DNA of 64,000 bases from Tubiluchus corallicola. Lineage: Eukaryota > Priapulida > Priapulimorpha > Priapulimorphida > Tubiluchidae. Below are positions 1 to 13,700 of the stretch, piece by piece; the stretch's first letter is position 1; every line of letters begins with the position of its first letter. The translations under genes were made by a program, and so were the position numbers. A model generated the notes under the pieces. That model made no database searches and had not been told where the DNA came from. It was given only the letters and a program-made list of their open reading frames with translations. The stretch covers positions 250,001 through 314,000 of the forward strand of contig JAQGDQ010000228.1 of NCBI GenBank assembly GCA_030141605.1, written 5' to 3'.

Positions 1-3000
1 AGAGTAGACATAAAGATGTTGATTTTCTCACACATACGATTATGACTGATAGTTTGAATTTTTTAAAAAAAATGTAGTTCATACAAAATGCAATAAAATT
101 GTGTTTGTTCACATAACGTTATATAATTGAATTAATCTCAGCTGAAAATCAGATCAATTTCATTTATTGATATTGGACAACTACGCAATAGATAATAAAA
201 GCCATCACATCGTAAATGTTTACAGGCTTTATATATTGGCATCCTAAGCGAGTTATTGATTTTGGTCTCTGATGAACTTTTCTCAACTGCTGACACGTCT
301 TCAATGTGAAGTACATTTTTCAGCTATTAAACTATATCTATATCGATATCTATTTTTATATTTATTCAATCTTGGCTAGTAAGAAAATTTAAAATGGTGT
401 GTTCAATTTAGCCTGTTTTGACAATGATAAAAGTGAGAATTTTAAAATGTAACCGGTAACCGGTAACCGGGCACTCACTTTGTCAATCATTCACGTTACC
501 TGCTGCTAGCTGGCTAGGCCTTCAATAAATTCACTAGTATATCACCAAATAGGCCTTACTTGACTGTCCGTCGAAGTTATTCGTGAAAATTGTGAACAGT
601 TTTAACACAGAATTATCTAAATCTTTCGGTGATGGCGGGATTAACATACAATTATAATTTAAAATTTTGAAATAATTAAATCAGCCTGAAAGAATGGACC
701 TGTTGAAAGAATCTGATTTGACGTAACAAAATGTTCTGAATATTAATGTTAAACGTGGCGGTCATTTTCTAAATAGTTCCGACAATCAGACAGCGATATG
801 ACAGATTAAGCAGGGCTCGATTTTATTTGGGCAAATTTAGGCTATATAGCAGATTTTATTGAGATAATTAATACTTTGTTCAATACTCACTGTTTAAAAC
901 ACAAAATATAAATAGTTAAAGTATTGTCAAGCAATAAATTAGAATCGAGCTGTTTTATCAATACACTTGCCACCTAAGCGCATTACACCTGGATGTAAAA
1001 ATAAAGAGTAACGCAACCTATTAATTTTTAATAATACTTAAAAATTATAAACAAAAATAAAACTAATAATACTAAGAAATGTTATTTGAAATTGAACTTT
1101 AACTCTTTCCGTGCAGAGCCAACAAACAGGATTTTTATATGGCTATATCGGCGTTACTCAGGTCAATGGCACTACGTCGATTACAGTCTGTAGCAAGATA
1201 ATCAGACATTCACTTACCCGGCTATGCTCCTGCGCTTCAGACGACATTAAGTTAATCAATACTTAACAAAATAAAAAATCATTACACTAAAATTATATCC
1301 CGGTCAAGAAGATAAATCCGGCCTAGTAGTTCCGTTTTCGATCCCCATGACGCGCATAAATTATCGCACGAATACGAAAAAATAACACTAATTATCCGTA
1401 CACTTGTTACACTTCTAATTACCACCGTCGCACACGCATTTCTTGCTGGATTAAATTTTGTGAGACTAAACCTTTACAGGACACGATGCATTCACTAAAC
1501 ATTGAATAAAAACGGCAAGAGCTACACATAAAAAGTCACACAGCAAACTATAAAAATTACCAGGATTTGTATGGTCGGGCGCAGCGCAGCCTGTTATAGT
1601 GCGTGCACATGTTGCAGCCATGACGTAACTACATTTTCATTGTGGTTGCGATGCGCATCCTACCCGCCACCCCCAGACTGGTTTGATATCAAAATTTTAT
1701 AGTCTGATATCAACCATAAAAACTCGCCGTTGCATGGGCTGGATAAAAATTGCGCGCCGGCTGTTGAGCAAGTAAAAAAACAAGACTTGTATTTGCCTAT
1801 TGATCATACATGTAGCTCGCCTGCAATGTGTGGATAGAAAAAGATTAACGTCTGTCAAGATCGCTAAAATTTAATACGCTTTGAAAAGTGCATTGGCGCG
1901 GTTGCTCGGCGGGTTTTGGCGTTAGGATATTTTAGAATACAGTTAGTGAGAGCATAAAAATTACTTTGATAGAAAAATAAATCTTCAACGGCTGTTGCAA
2001 CAAACCGAATTGAAGTCTTAGTGTTAAATTCGTTTTAAAACTGATTCGACGAAAAATTTAAATTAAAAAAATGAAATCGAAAAATGATAGCCCCGGTTAT
2101 ACTTAGCTAAATTAAGAGACCAGCGCTCTAATTAAAATTGTTAATAACAGTGGAGTCATTGGAGTATTGGCATAAATTATTATAAACAGGATACCCACGC
2201 GATCTTTTCATTTGTGAATGTTACTTCGTACTAAATTGGAACTACGGATCTTGGTACGGAACTATTGATCTATATAAGTCCAATTTTTTAATTTTAATAA
2301 GGTTTAGTTCTTTGTGGTTGTTCAATGGACAAATGAAATTTCTATTAAAATAGACATACAAGTGGCCGTCAGGATTGCGCATGGGGTTATGTATCAACGC
2401 TTCAACACTGTATATTATCACGGTAGTATCAAGTATAGGCTTAATAAAGTGAAGTGACCTGAAATGCACTTACCAAAACGTTTATTGCGTAAAAACTTTT
2501 ATAACATGTATATACCCGAAGGTCAAAAGAAAAATGTGCCTTACAAAAACGTGATGTAATCGTTATGAATAAAATGACGGTTGTATTTGAACGTTAAGCG
2601 ATTACTAGTAGAACAGCATGTTTAAAACTGATTTAATTTAATTAGCTGAAACTCTTACAAGAAAACTAACGACACAGAAGCTTAATTACATAAATCATTT
2701 ATCTTTCATCGATGTTATTAAAATTTGTTTGAAGCTACGATCCTATTCTGTTAGGAAAGTCTTGCTTGGAAAAAGTTAACAGTGCCATAATATAGGCCCA
2801 TAAGTCTTTTATAAGTGATCCTGAAAGCTCTATAAGTAAGTTAGAAAAACAATACAAAACAGCGTTTCAGTAAATAATTTTAATTCAGTAAATAATAATA
2901 AAAACACTTTGTTCGATTGAAGCTTGCTTGATTTCATATCTAAAATAACAAAGCTCGTACAAAATCATTTTGCTGGAATGATAGTGGCATTATCTATATT

Positions 3001-3177
3001 GTCAAATATAACGTTTCCGAAGTGTTTTTTCGATTATATTGTTTTGATGCAGCATGCAATTAAAGGCAAAATTGTCAGATGTACAGCACCTCTTAAAGAT
3101 ATACAATTTTTTGTTTTTTTAGATTAATGATATGTCATGCCAATACAATATTTTTAAAAAATTCTGCAGAACACTAG
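1..3177. other. Non-coding flank
   Basis: No convincing gene. Short open frames (for example 2242-2469 minus and 2924-3127 plus) have no recognisable domain and no consistent splice context. A locally GC-richer patch at about 1570-1760 could be a regulatory region. A triple AACCGG motif at 451-470 is listed separately. Confidence 0.6.
451..470. promoter_or_regulatory. Triple tandem AACCGGT motif (Grainyhead-like sites)
   Basis: Three copies of AACCGG occur at exact 7-bp spacing. The half-palindromic AACCGGT resembles the Grainyhead-family consensus AACCGGTT. The match is to a short motif and function is not shown. Confidence 0.25.
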
Positions 3178-3768
<591 letters not shown>

Positions 3769-3774
3769 ATCAAG

Positions 3775-5398
3775 GAAATAGGTGTGCAGCTATGGTGTCT
3801 TGGTTGGTGTATGGTATTAGATCTCTCATAATGCTATTTGAACTATTGCCCAAGGTGGGACAAGATATCCAACCATCTGAGGCTAAGACGCCTCTGCCGG
3901 TTGACTGGTTCATTTTGCTAATGAGTTAGATTCCGGTCCGGCAACAACCTTTTATTATTAGAGGTGGATCCTATGCTGATTTCTAAAAATGTATACAGTA
4001 ATACAAGTTAACACAAGTTAAATGTAATACAAGTTAAATATATTCAAGCTCAACCTAAAACAATATTTCCCCGTTGCACGCTCTCCATGCTGTATTAGTA
4101 GAAACCATTGATTTTCCCTTTTAAAAAGTGTGGCAAATGTAGAAAAATAAAACAAAAATTAGCTGTAAGAGAAATAATACAAGAATAAAGGCTTTTTGTA
4201 AAGCATTAAGTCAAAATAGCACCCATTTTTTTATTTACGCTAATTCTATTGGACGTAAAGATTTAATTTGCGACTTAGGTCTGCATTTTAATACCTAATT
4301 TTTACATACACGGTTTAAGTATATAAATATAACTCCATCGAGTTTTTAACAGGAGCGTCTGATAAAGTGTTCTGGTAATTGCCATTAAGGAACTTAAAAC
4401 TTAAATGTATTAATAAATTAGGCATTTATAGGCGAAACAATTTTTTTCATAAACTGACAATATTCGCAACATCACTGATATAAAAAGAGAAATGCGCAAA
4501 CATGTTTGTAAAAGAAGAAGCCTGTTATTCTTTGTTTTCTAAACAAACTTATGCTCAATAGATGGCAGCAGGTGCCACTTCGCTGAATGAAATTTCAAGA
4601 GCAGGAGCAGGCAAGATCATTATAATTTTGTAATAATTATTATATTCTCACATTACGACATAAGCTTCTAACCAAGCCAAGGATTTGGCCAGACAGTAAA
4701 TGGACACGGACACTGTCATGGCGGTATGAATGCACTGACCGCCTCCAGTTTCTTACCCTATTTTTGAACCCAAACTTTTCAAGTAAGTCAGTTAACTTAA
4801 AACGGTGCAAATAAAATTTAGAGACCAATAACGATTATCACCTCCACCTGGGATAGACGTACCTCCGCCCCTCCTTCGCACGTGACGCAATTTTAATGCG
4901 CCCTGCCCCAGATACAAAAGATTGGTGGTATTTCTTTGTACATCTCTAACTACCGATTATGGGATTATTTTACGGACCGCAACCATCTATAGCCATATTT
5001 CCCCCATAATTTATGCGTTACCGCAAATGTATAGTATTAATAGGCTTCAGGCATCACAGCCAGACGCGGTAGAACTGCTTCTGCACTAGTTTCACATGAA
5101 TTCTTAGTTATCATCTGTTCTTCATAACTTCATCCAAACTTCATAATAGTAGCTTTTTTTGCAGTAGCCTCACTTTCTCCAGCACCTACGTGTAAAAGCT
5201 GTAATAATAATCAGTTGTGCTCTTCGTCAGAAACTCAATGCATTTGTCTAGCAGCACCCATACTCTTTACAAACAGCGTTTTTCAAGTTCAAGGTAGTAA
5301 AGGCTAAAAGCCTTCAAACCAGTTCAAGCAATCAACGAAAACTTATGAAAGCGTGACTAATTTCTAAGTAATAACCTGCAACACGTCTGTATTATGTA
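3775..5398. other. Non-coding; nothing recognised
   Basis: No gene or clear repeat. The short minus-strand frame 4640-4828 matches nothing I recognise. Confidence 0.5.
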
Positions 5399-6155
5399 TA
5401 CAGAGTGTTTCAAAAGTTAGTATACACTTTGATTTCTGGTTTTCTTTTTCGCTTTTCTTTCAATCTAGACATAATTTGGCCTGAATCTAAGGTGGCCTTT
5501 GGCAATTCTTTTCATTTAAGTTTAGACTGAAATCCCGTTGCTATGTGCAAGGGCACCAATACTAGAAGTGAGGTGCAAAATCTCAGCCCTTAAATCATCA
5601 AATGAAATTAAGTGGAAATTCAGGACATCTTTCTCACTATTAACAATGTATCAACAAGGCGAAGCCTTACTTACTGCTCACAAGCTCTGAAAGACTCTTT
5701 GGATTGAACCCTGATTAGGTTATTTCGACTGGAAGTTTGCGATTTGACACATTTGTCACGTGTGCAATTTTCTTTATAATATGTCAGGAGAAAATTTATG
5801 CAAAAAGACCAAGACACTTTCATGAATTTGTAATAATAATTAGAGGTTGCTGTGCGGACATTTAACTTGAAGTGCTTTCTTATATTGGATGTAGATTGAA
5901 TTAGCAGAAGTGCTTGGAAGAAGGTGGCAAAAATAACGAAGCCAACCTTGTTATAACATTGTATTATAATAATACGGTAGTTCTTTTCAGATTTTCCCAA
6001 AAGGTGAGTAAACGTGATCAAAAAAATTGCCCGAGTCTTTTATTTCATTTGCGCGATTGTTTGAACGTTTTGCATTGTTTGTTAAAAATATAAAAAAATA
6101 AAGAAATATAAAGTGTATATTGACTTATGACTATATTGTTATGAGACACCCTGTA
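5399..6155. mobile_element. Mariner/Tc1-like TA-flanked inverted-repeat element (non-autonomous)
   Basis: The left end reads TA-CAGAGTGTTTCAAAAG with TATACACTTTGATTTC further in. The right end, reversed, reads TA-CAGGGTGTCTCATAAC with TATACACTTTATATTTC further in. The arms match with a gap of about 15 bp. TA dinucleotides and a CAGRGTGTYTC start are typical of mariner-type termini. The interior (757 bp overall) has no intact transposase. Confidence 0.5.
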
Positions 6156-9153
6156 TTTCTAATAGATTGGTGGAACGCATATTTTGCTCTTAGTATGGAC
6201 TTCCCATATGAGAAATTTGTTTTCGTTGGTTACTTGCCAATGGAGAATCGACTAGGTATATTGCGCCCCCTGACTGACTTTTCGTGTGAGTGTTGCAGTC
6301 GACTGCCATCTATCTGCGGTTGAAAATAATAGCTTGCCGTTAGTAGCTGTGTAGCTATTAAGGGGCAGGACTCCACCATAATTAAATATTAGCCCAATTT
6401 ACCTGCAAAATAAATACCGGGAGAAAATTTAATTTTTTTCTCATTTCACATCCCCAGTTTTTATACAAAAGGCTTCAGAAAAATCCCGGAAATGTCTACT
6501 TCGCTTGGCGAAATTTGTTTGTTTTTTGCCAGCACAAAAGGCGGCCGACAAAACTTGGATAGTAAATGTTTTGTTTATTTAAATTCAGCTGGACATCGAG
6601 GCAATCCCATTACCTAACACGACAAGTAGTTTCTGTGAAGGAAAGTGCACCTAGTGCATGCTAAAAACAAAGCATGCAATGGAATAGATACCATGAGTAA
6701 TTGACGTAATTTTTTAACTGACGTAATTTATTGTCCACTTCAGCATAATTACATTATCACATTGTAACTGTTATACATCTGATTAATTGTAATTACAATA
6801 ATTGTAAAAGAAAAAGAACATCTTACAAGTCGGAATTGTCCACAATTTTTTGGCTCGGCTTATCGCCGTCTTTAATTTCATATTTAAAATCACAAAAATA
6901 GTGGAGCAAAAACAAATCAAAGCAGAAAATATGTTCACTACACATATTTGCTTGTTTCTGAACGCCAGTTAGAGTTTTCCCCAATGTCCCATCGATACTT
7001 GCACAGTAGAAATGGCCGCAATGGCTGTGTCATACAAGCTTGCATTCAGCTTCCTACATATGAATATCCAGTCGCTTTCTTTACCCGCATATACGTGCAT
7101 TTACTCGTATGTACGAAACTTTTAATTCGTTAGTATCTAACACCAGCAATTTCATAAACCTGGACACAAACTATGAACCTTAATTATCACAGAAAGAGCG
7201 GTATCCAACATCATACGACCCAACAATAGGTTTATTGAAAATTTTTTGTTTCTTTTAATGTGTTTATTGTATTTATGTTGATGTGAAACATACAATTTTG
7301 AAATAAAAAATCTTAAAAACAAAACAAAGTTAAATTCATTTTTTTTCATTTTGGCGGATAGCCATCTATTTGTAAAAACATAATTTTACACAGACCTATA
7401 AAATGAAGCATAAATTGCGAAATGTGAAAATACAAATGCCGTGTTTTATTCTAAACAACTAAAAACATAATTTACACAGGCCAAATACACGACAGAATAG
7501 GGCTAGACAAAGTAGAAGTAACTCTAGACTAATTCTGCACAGCAAATATGTTATGCACGTCAGTAAGACTTCACTCGTTTGCTGCTTCTATAAGAAATAA
7601 ACTTCAATACAAATACAAATCTGTGTATATACACGTAGGTAAGAAGGTACAAATGTAATGGCACAGCAATACATTGATGATAAAGATAAATGAACAGAAC
7701 TTTGGGTTGTTGATGCTTTTGGGATTTTATATGTACATGAAAGTGGAAAAATTCATATGCAATTTTGAAAGTTTTTATCTGGGTGCTCTTACCTAGACAT
7801 AAAAAAGTTCAGTCTTCAAAGAAAGCATTACCAATGAACTGCTTTGCAGGTCTTATTCCAAGAAATTCCCAACGAATTTAGGCTAATTTAAAAAGGCACT
7901 GCTCTGCACTGTGTCACTTTGTAGTAAATAAACAACCAGCCTTACACTGGATTCCTAATCAGCAAAGACTGGCTTTTTATTCCATTAACTTCAGCTTTTA
8001 AACAGAACAGAAATAATTCCAGAACTAGAATTACTGATAAAGAAAATAATTATTACTAACATATTTCTGCATTCCACATTCATTATACACAGATGCTTAT
8101 ATACATGCGTTTATATAGTTTGTACGTAAAAATTTAGAGTCCCTAGGACAACAAATGAAAGCACAACTGTTTAAAGAGGAAACCTGTTTCTTTTTTATGT
8201 ATAATCTCCTCTGAGTAGATCACATAAACTGTGAGCTGTTAAGCAATATATAACATTGCAATGTTATAAAACCACACTTCGTATTGTTAAAGTGAGATAC
8301 ATATAGTTAATATAAAAGTCACACTACAATTATGTTATTTCTAAAACTTTGTAACAACCCAATAATATAGTAAAAATGACTATACAATATTTAACATTCG
8401 GTCAAACGGTTTGCTGTGCATGTCAGGCAGCTTAAGTTCCTACACGAGATTCTTCAAAATTTGAAAGGCCACAAGTTTGCAAAAGTAAAAGCATTTGAAA
8501 AGCTAAGTGCAACATAGTTTGAGTATTCATAACAATGAAGTATTCTTTGGTACGGTACATAAGCTACTACTTCATCTGGGCAGACATTTACACAAAATCC
8601 AATAAAACAGCATACAGTTGTGACATGAAATTCCTACAGGTTATGCAACATCTAGTATTCTGATGACTAAATACATGAAAGAGCCAGCCTCTAGGAATCA
8701 ACATGGTGTCCGTTAAGCACAGACGATCGTTTCGACAGCAAATCACATTATCAATGCTAAAAATCAAGCCAAAACAAATAATTAATACATTTGTGACATT
8801 ACAACCAAGGCATGAAATATCATTACAAAATGAAAAGTGTGAAATTTAAATTGTCAGAATGCAAGTGGAAATAACTAGAGGTTCATAAAAAATGTAAGAA
8901 AATTGTGACTCAGGCAAAGCTCACAACTCAGATTACTTTGCTTGTTCTAGATTAGTTGTTCGCTGTATTATGACAGTTGGCGTCGAAATGATCATCTGTG
9001 CTTAATAAGCAACATGCTAATTCTGCTGAATATTAAGAAAAATGTGTGCTGAGTTCGAAATGTGAAGGTACACTTAACTTATCCCAAGTGTTACCATGTA
9101 AGGCACTTAAAAACTTCACCAATGCCGCATGCTTCTGTATACACCTGTACAAT
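6156..9153. other. Non-coding, AT-rich; downstream flank or long 3' UTR of the zinc-finger gene
   Basis: No gene recognised. Several minus-strand AATAAA sites (near 7230, 7446 and 7977) mean that part of it may be alternative 3' UTR. Confidence 0.45.
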
Positions 9154-9159
9154 TTTATT
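9154..9159 (-). terminator. Candidate poly(A) signal AATAAA for the zinc-finger gene
   Basis: On the minus strand AATAAA lies about 530 nt past the stop codon, the first canonical signal downstream in this strand. Others occur further on (near 7977, 7446 and 7230), so a longer 3' UTR is possible. Which is used cannot be told from sequence. Confidence 0.3.
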
Positions 9160-9684
9160 ATAGCAAACTTATGCCATATCTTATAAACACTAAACATATA
9201 ACACCCCAAAACTTCATCTGATACAATAATGCATAATATAGGCAAAAGTAATATTATTAGTTTACACTTATGAAAAGTGACTTTACGAACTTAAAATAAA
9301 GACTCCTTTGGAAATTTTTCAAACACTAGAAAAATCTTCATGTTCTTCACAATAAGAAACTGCTCTTTTGCAAAAAAATTTAGGCTACAGTCAGAGCTGA
9401 ACCATGAACTTTTATATCGGAATTAGTATTTAGTGTTTTGTAGTTGTTCAATTTCATTGTTGTTTTTCCTATTTATACTTATGGAAAATGAAAATAATCA
9501 AGAATTTTTGTATAAAAATTATACTGTAAATTCCCGCTGTTCTTTTAGACATTACTTTTGTATCTGATAAAGTTTTAATTTTTACATCTTTGTAATTACT
9601 TTTGTAACAACCAGTACTTAAAATAATTTTGACCTAAAATGATATTCTTCTATTTTCAGTCCTCACTTCTTTTAACTATGTTAG

Positions 9685-10755
9685 TCATTGAGACTTTTCT
9701 TTGACTCCTGACCCATGCTCCATAATATTAGGCATGCAAGCATAATTTCTAATCTGATGCAAAGATATCAGTTGATTAGGGAACATGCTTGCTTGATGTT
9801 TTGTGTCCATTTGCGGGTAATTCATTGACGGAGCTTTTGGGTAAGATATTGGATCGTAAGACAAATATGGGCGCGACGTTGATGAAATACTGGGAATTAA
9901 TGACGAACTTGGACCAAGAGTTCCAGTCGAAGTTGATGTCATTTGTGACTGTGCTATAGGCGTAAATGCAGATGATGTTTTCCCAGATGATGAGTCATAT
10001 AAATTTTCATGCAATGATTGATGCCTAAGGTCTTCGCGATGTAATGATTGCGGTATCCGCACATCTTCTTCATTAGGTGATAGGTGCATCAGTGAATGTG
10101 ATATCGGCATCGGCATTATCGGACCACATGTATTTTCCAAATGTTCTTGCTGAGGATCACCGCCAACACTTTTCGTTGTCACTGGAGCACCCCAGCTTGT
10201 ATACTGATCTGGTTCCTCTTTAATTGCGATGCCTGTTGCACCTGCTGATAAACGCTTGTTTCGCTCATTGGCATGTTTCTGCATGTGACGAGCAAGATAT
10301 GTTTCCTGCGTATAACTCTTGCCACAGTATTGACAAATATGCGTCTTCAGGTGTTTGGATTCCTTGTGTTTTGGAATGTGATCTAGCAGTTCTTGTTCAG
10401 TACAATAGCACTTATAGCAGCTGTTACATTTGTAAGGTTTATCAGTTTGGTGACATCGTGAGTGTGACTGTAGATTACTCAGTTGAGTGAATGCTTTTGT
10501 GCAGCCCTGGTGCCGACACTTATATGGTTTATCTCCTGTATGAGTTCTCATGTGCTGCTGCAGGTGACTCAACTGTGTAAAACGACGCTGACATACCTCA
10601 CATTTGTAAGGTTTAATACCAGCATGGATACGAGCATGTTGTGATAAATAAGATGAGTTCGCAAACGATTTATGGCACTGTGGGCACCGATATGGCTTAG
10701 CTTCCCGCTGGTGGATTTGCACATGGAGTTGCAAGTCTGCTTTTGAATTAAAAGC
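9685..10755 (-). CDS. ZNF362/384-like gene, terminal exon: second half of finger 1, fingers 2-6, C-terminal tail
   Basis: The exon opens after a clear acceptor (ttctttgcag) with GCT TTT AAT, giving AFNSKADLQLHVQIH. That supplies the hydrophobic core and both histidines of finger 1, whose cysteines are on the previous exon. Five complete C2H2 fingers follow. After finger 6 comes an approximately 195-residue tail with no recognised fold: an IKEE sumoylation-type motif, a Ser/Thr-rich stretch (SQMTSTSTGTLGPSSS) and a Pro/Tyr-rich stretch (RPYLSYDPISYPKAP). It ends in KEKSQ and a TGA. The finger block leaves little doubt about the family. The tail is typical of a low-complexity regulatory region, but no partner can be named from the sequence. 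Confidence 0.97.
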   Translation of the reverse strand, partial: AFNSKADLQLHVQIHQREAKPYRCPQCHKSFANSSYLSQHARIHAGIKPYKCEVCQRRFTQLSHLQQHMRTHTGDKPYKCRHQGCTKAFTQLSNLQSHSRCHQTDKPYKCNSCYKCYCTEQELLDHIPKHKESKHLKTHICQYCGKSYTQETYLARHMQKHANERNKRLSAGATGIAIKEEPDQYTSWGAPVTTKSVGGDPQQEHLENTCGPIMPMPISHSLMHLSPNEEDVRIPQSLHREDLRHQSLHENLYDSSSGKTSSAFTPIAQSQMTSTSTGTLGPSSSLIPSISSTSRPYLSYDPISYPKAPSMNYPQMDTKHQASMFPNQLISLHQIRNYACMPNIMEHGSGVKEKSQ

Positions 10756-13700
10756 CTGCAAAGAAAAGAATAATTATGTGCCACTAATATGAATATTTGC
10801 CGAGTATAAATGTCTGATTACTTGTAAATGGGTTATATTTAATGATTTTAGGCCAATTTTCTATTTTGAGGGTGTTTAAATTTCTCTTTAACACCACAAG
10901 AAATGACTGCAACTTTTAAGTGCTTAAGGGTAATGAAAGTGCATGTAGGTTCGCTAATGTTCATGACATATTTCTAGGTAAGTTATAACATTTTTCTAAG
11001 AGGTACAGAAATAATGAATAATAGTACAGAACAATTTATTACAAGAAAAAACAATAGAGAAACTATCATTGTCTCAAAGTTTAGAGTGAAAGCCCTGCAC
11101 ATTTTGTACATCCTGCAATATTATGTGGTACGCTTGCAACAATGACCCGAAAACTGTGTGATTCATTTTTTAATTGACCTGCATGGTCTGGAAACTCATC
11201 AGACCTCAACCACACTGAACACAATGGAGCTACCCTGAAAGACACAGTTGACACTAAAAAGACAAAAAAACAGGCCACTGATCAGCCTTCAACATATTAA
11301 CTTGTAAGATATCTGAATGAGGCATTGTAGGATATTGAGTTCAATGTGTCACTGCTCCAATCATACTCCTGAAGATTGCAGGCTATGCAAGATGTACAAG
11401 GCTTTCACATCAACCTTTGGATAGGGCATATTAGATTCGCTACTGTTTGAACCATACTTTGATATAGTAGTTTGTAATGTGTTTTTAGTGTCTCCTTTCT
11501 TCAAATCATAAACAAGTCGCAATGGTGTGTAATTACATTTAACTCCAGACAATTACATTCACCGTCTAATTAATGATAAATCATTCTATACTATTACTCA
11601 TTGTTTTTGTATACCCAGTAAAAGGTCATGTACTTACTTAAGTACATGATACTTAGGTGATATAAATGTTATGTAGTTGTAGTTTGTTATTTACAGTCGA
11701 GATAACAGCTCTTTGAACTAATGTTAATTGTTCTCCCAAAAGATGACTATAAATAAAGATTATTATTATTTTTATTTTTTTATTAATGCTAAAATTGCCA
11801 GTCTTGTGTCACATTCTACTAGAATGATTAACTTTCTGTTAGAGTTTCAAAAAAGATTTAGATGCATTTTTCTTTTGATTTCTCCTTTTATAAACTTCAA
11901 GAGATTTGACCTTTTGTAAGGTTTCTGGCATCTGCAAAGATGCTACATGTCGAGCAATTAGATGTTCAAACAGAATTAATGTTCAGCAAAAGTCACGTAT
12001 AACTCAGGTGCCCTGAGGTACTGCAATTAAGAAATCTTAGTAGACAGTGTGCTTTACCGCACTTGGCAAGCACAATGTGTGGGTTACTGTTTTCACATTG
12101 AAATATTTTAATTTATTTATTCCTATACTAGCTTAGTTCGCTACAAATTCTCATACAAACTAAAAATTAGCTGGAAGCATACTTACATGTGGACACATTT
12201 TACAATTATATTTGCGTCCAGTTTGAGCATTGAGCTGCATATTAGGAAGCACAGAAGCGTGTCCTGTCTTTGCCATGGCACTGATTGGTTGAGGTACGAC
12301 TAACATTGCACCTGATGCACTGTGCATAGGACTACCACCAGGGGAGCTCGTGATGTGATTGTGATGGTGGTGATGATGATGGGTGTATATAGGTCCATCT
12401 AACTTGTGTTCAGATGCTATAAAAATTAAAAATTCTGAATTAATTCCGAACATTGATTAGTGGATAGCTAGTGAACTCAATGAACTTTAATGTTGCCACA
12501 CAGATTTGATGTTGTTACGAGAATTGTCACCAGTCAAGTGACACAAAATCAGTGGTTCTATAAGAACCTCACTGAAGAGTTGAACCTAAGGCCTTGTTTC
12601 GAAGTTTCAAATAAATAAACAATTTTGCAGCAAGAATGACAGCACTGCCATTATAAAGTTCTTGGCACCTTATATGAATATGCAGATAATATGCACTGTA
12701 TGCTGGATTTCGCAAGTTTTCTAACGTGTCTATTAAAATAAATTGCATAAAGAAGTTTTTATTCTGGTCAGAAACACTGGGTGATGCTCTATGAAATCTA
12801 ACATGACCGTGTATGTATAACAGGGGTGTTTCGACACGTCACGAAGCCCTAAACTGAAGGTTCTGTGGCGCCCATCTCTATTGTGAATTAATGGTTGATT
12901 ATGAAATAATTAAGCAGATTAAACAATTACCTGTGGTGTATTAAAAACACTATTAACCAAGTTTCTACGTGGTCATTATTAAATACATGTATTTGCATAG
13001 CGCTTATATTCAAATAGGCTGTGCAACTGCTTGTTGTGTAATACCTTGTACCTGTTTGTTATGTAACAGTTATATAAAAGCTGCGGCTAGTAACTGCCTG
13101 TAGTGTGTTATAACATGCGCCCTTCACATGAATATAAAAATATACACAGTTTCCCAAGAGAATAAGATTTTTTTCTAAAATGTGATGCCCTCAAACTTTG
13201 GCGCCCTAGCCTATAGCCTAATTAGCCTATTGGTTAATACGCCCCTGATGTATACACATACGTACATAGATGCAGAATATAGATAATATGGTTATGTATG
13301 ATAATATTATGTGTATAATTTACATGTACGTGCACACTGTTGTATACATATAATTAAAATTTCAGTGCTTTGTTAAGAAAAAACTGCTATATTTATGACA
13401 ATAATAGTGTCAAAAAATATCAAAATGGATAAATAAATAAAATAAATGAATAAACGAATAAATAAAATAATTAAACAGAAAAAAATTATTTCATTTGGCT
13501 GAAAGCTGGATAGATGGCGCAAGTTGCGTTGAGAGCGAAAAACAATAATCAACAGATCAACAATAATCAATAAACAATCTAAAACATACGTGAACAAATT
13601 TTTAAAATACAAGTAATGAGTACTGTATTTACAAAATCCATTGCTTTATCATATTTGTATTTTACGTTTTAAATAAAACCGAAGTTAAAACAATAGTATT

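Noticed and set aside
5671-6021. 116-codon minus-strand frame inside the mariner-like element
   Set aside because: No transposase motif (no DDE or helix-turn-helix pattern) could be seen.
10224-10490. 88-codon plus-strand frame opposite the zinc fingers
   Set aside because: Antisense shadow of the finger-coding exon.
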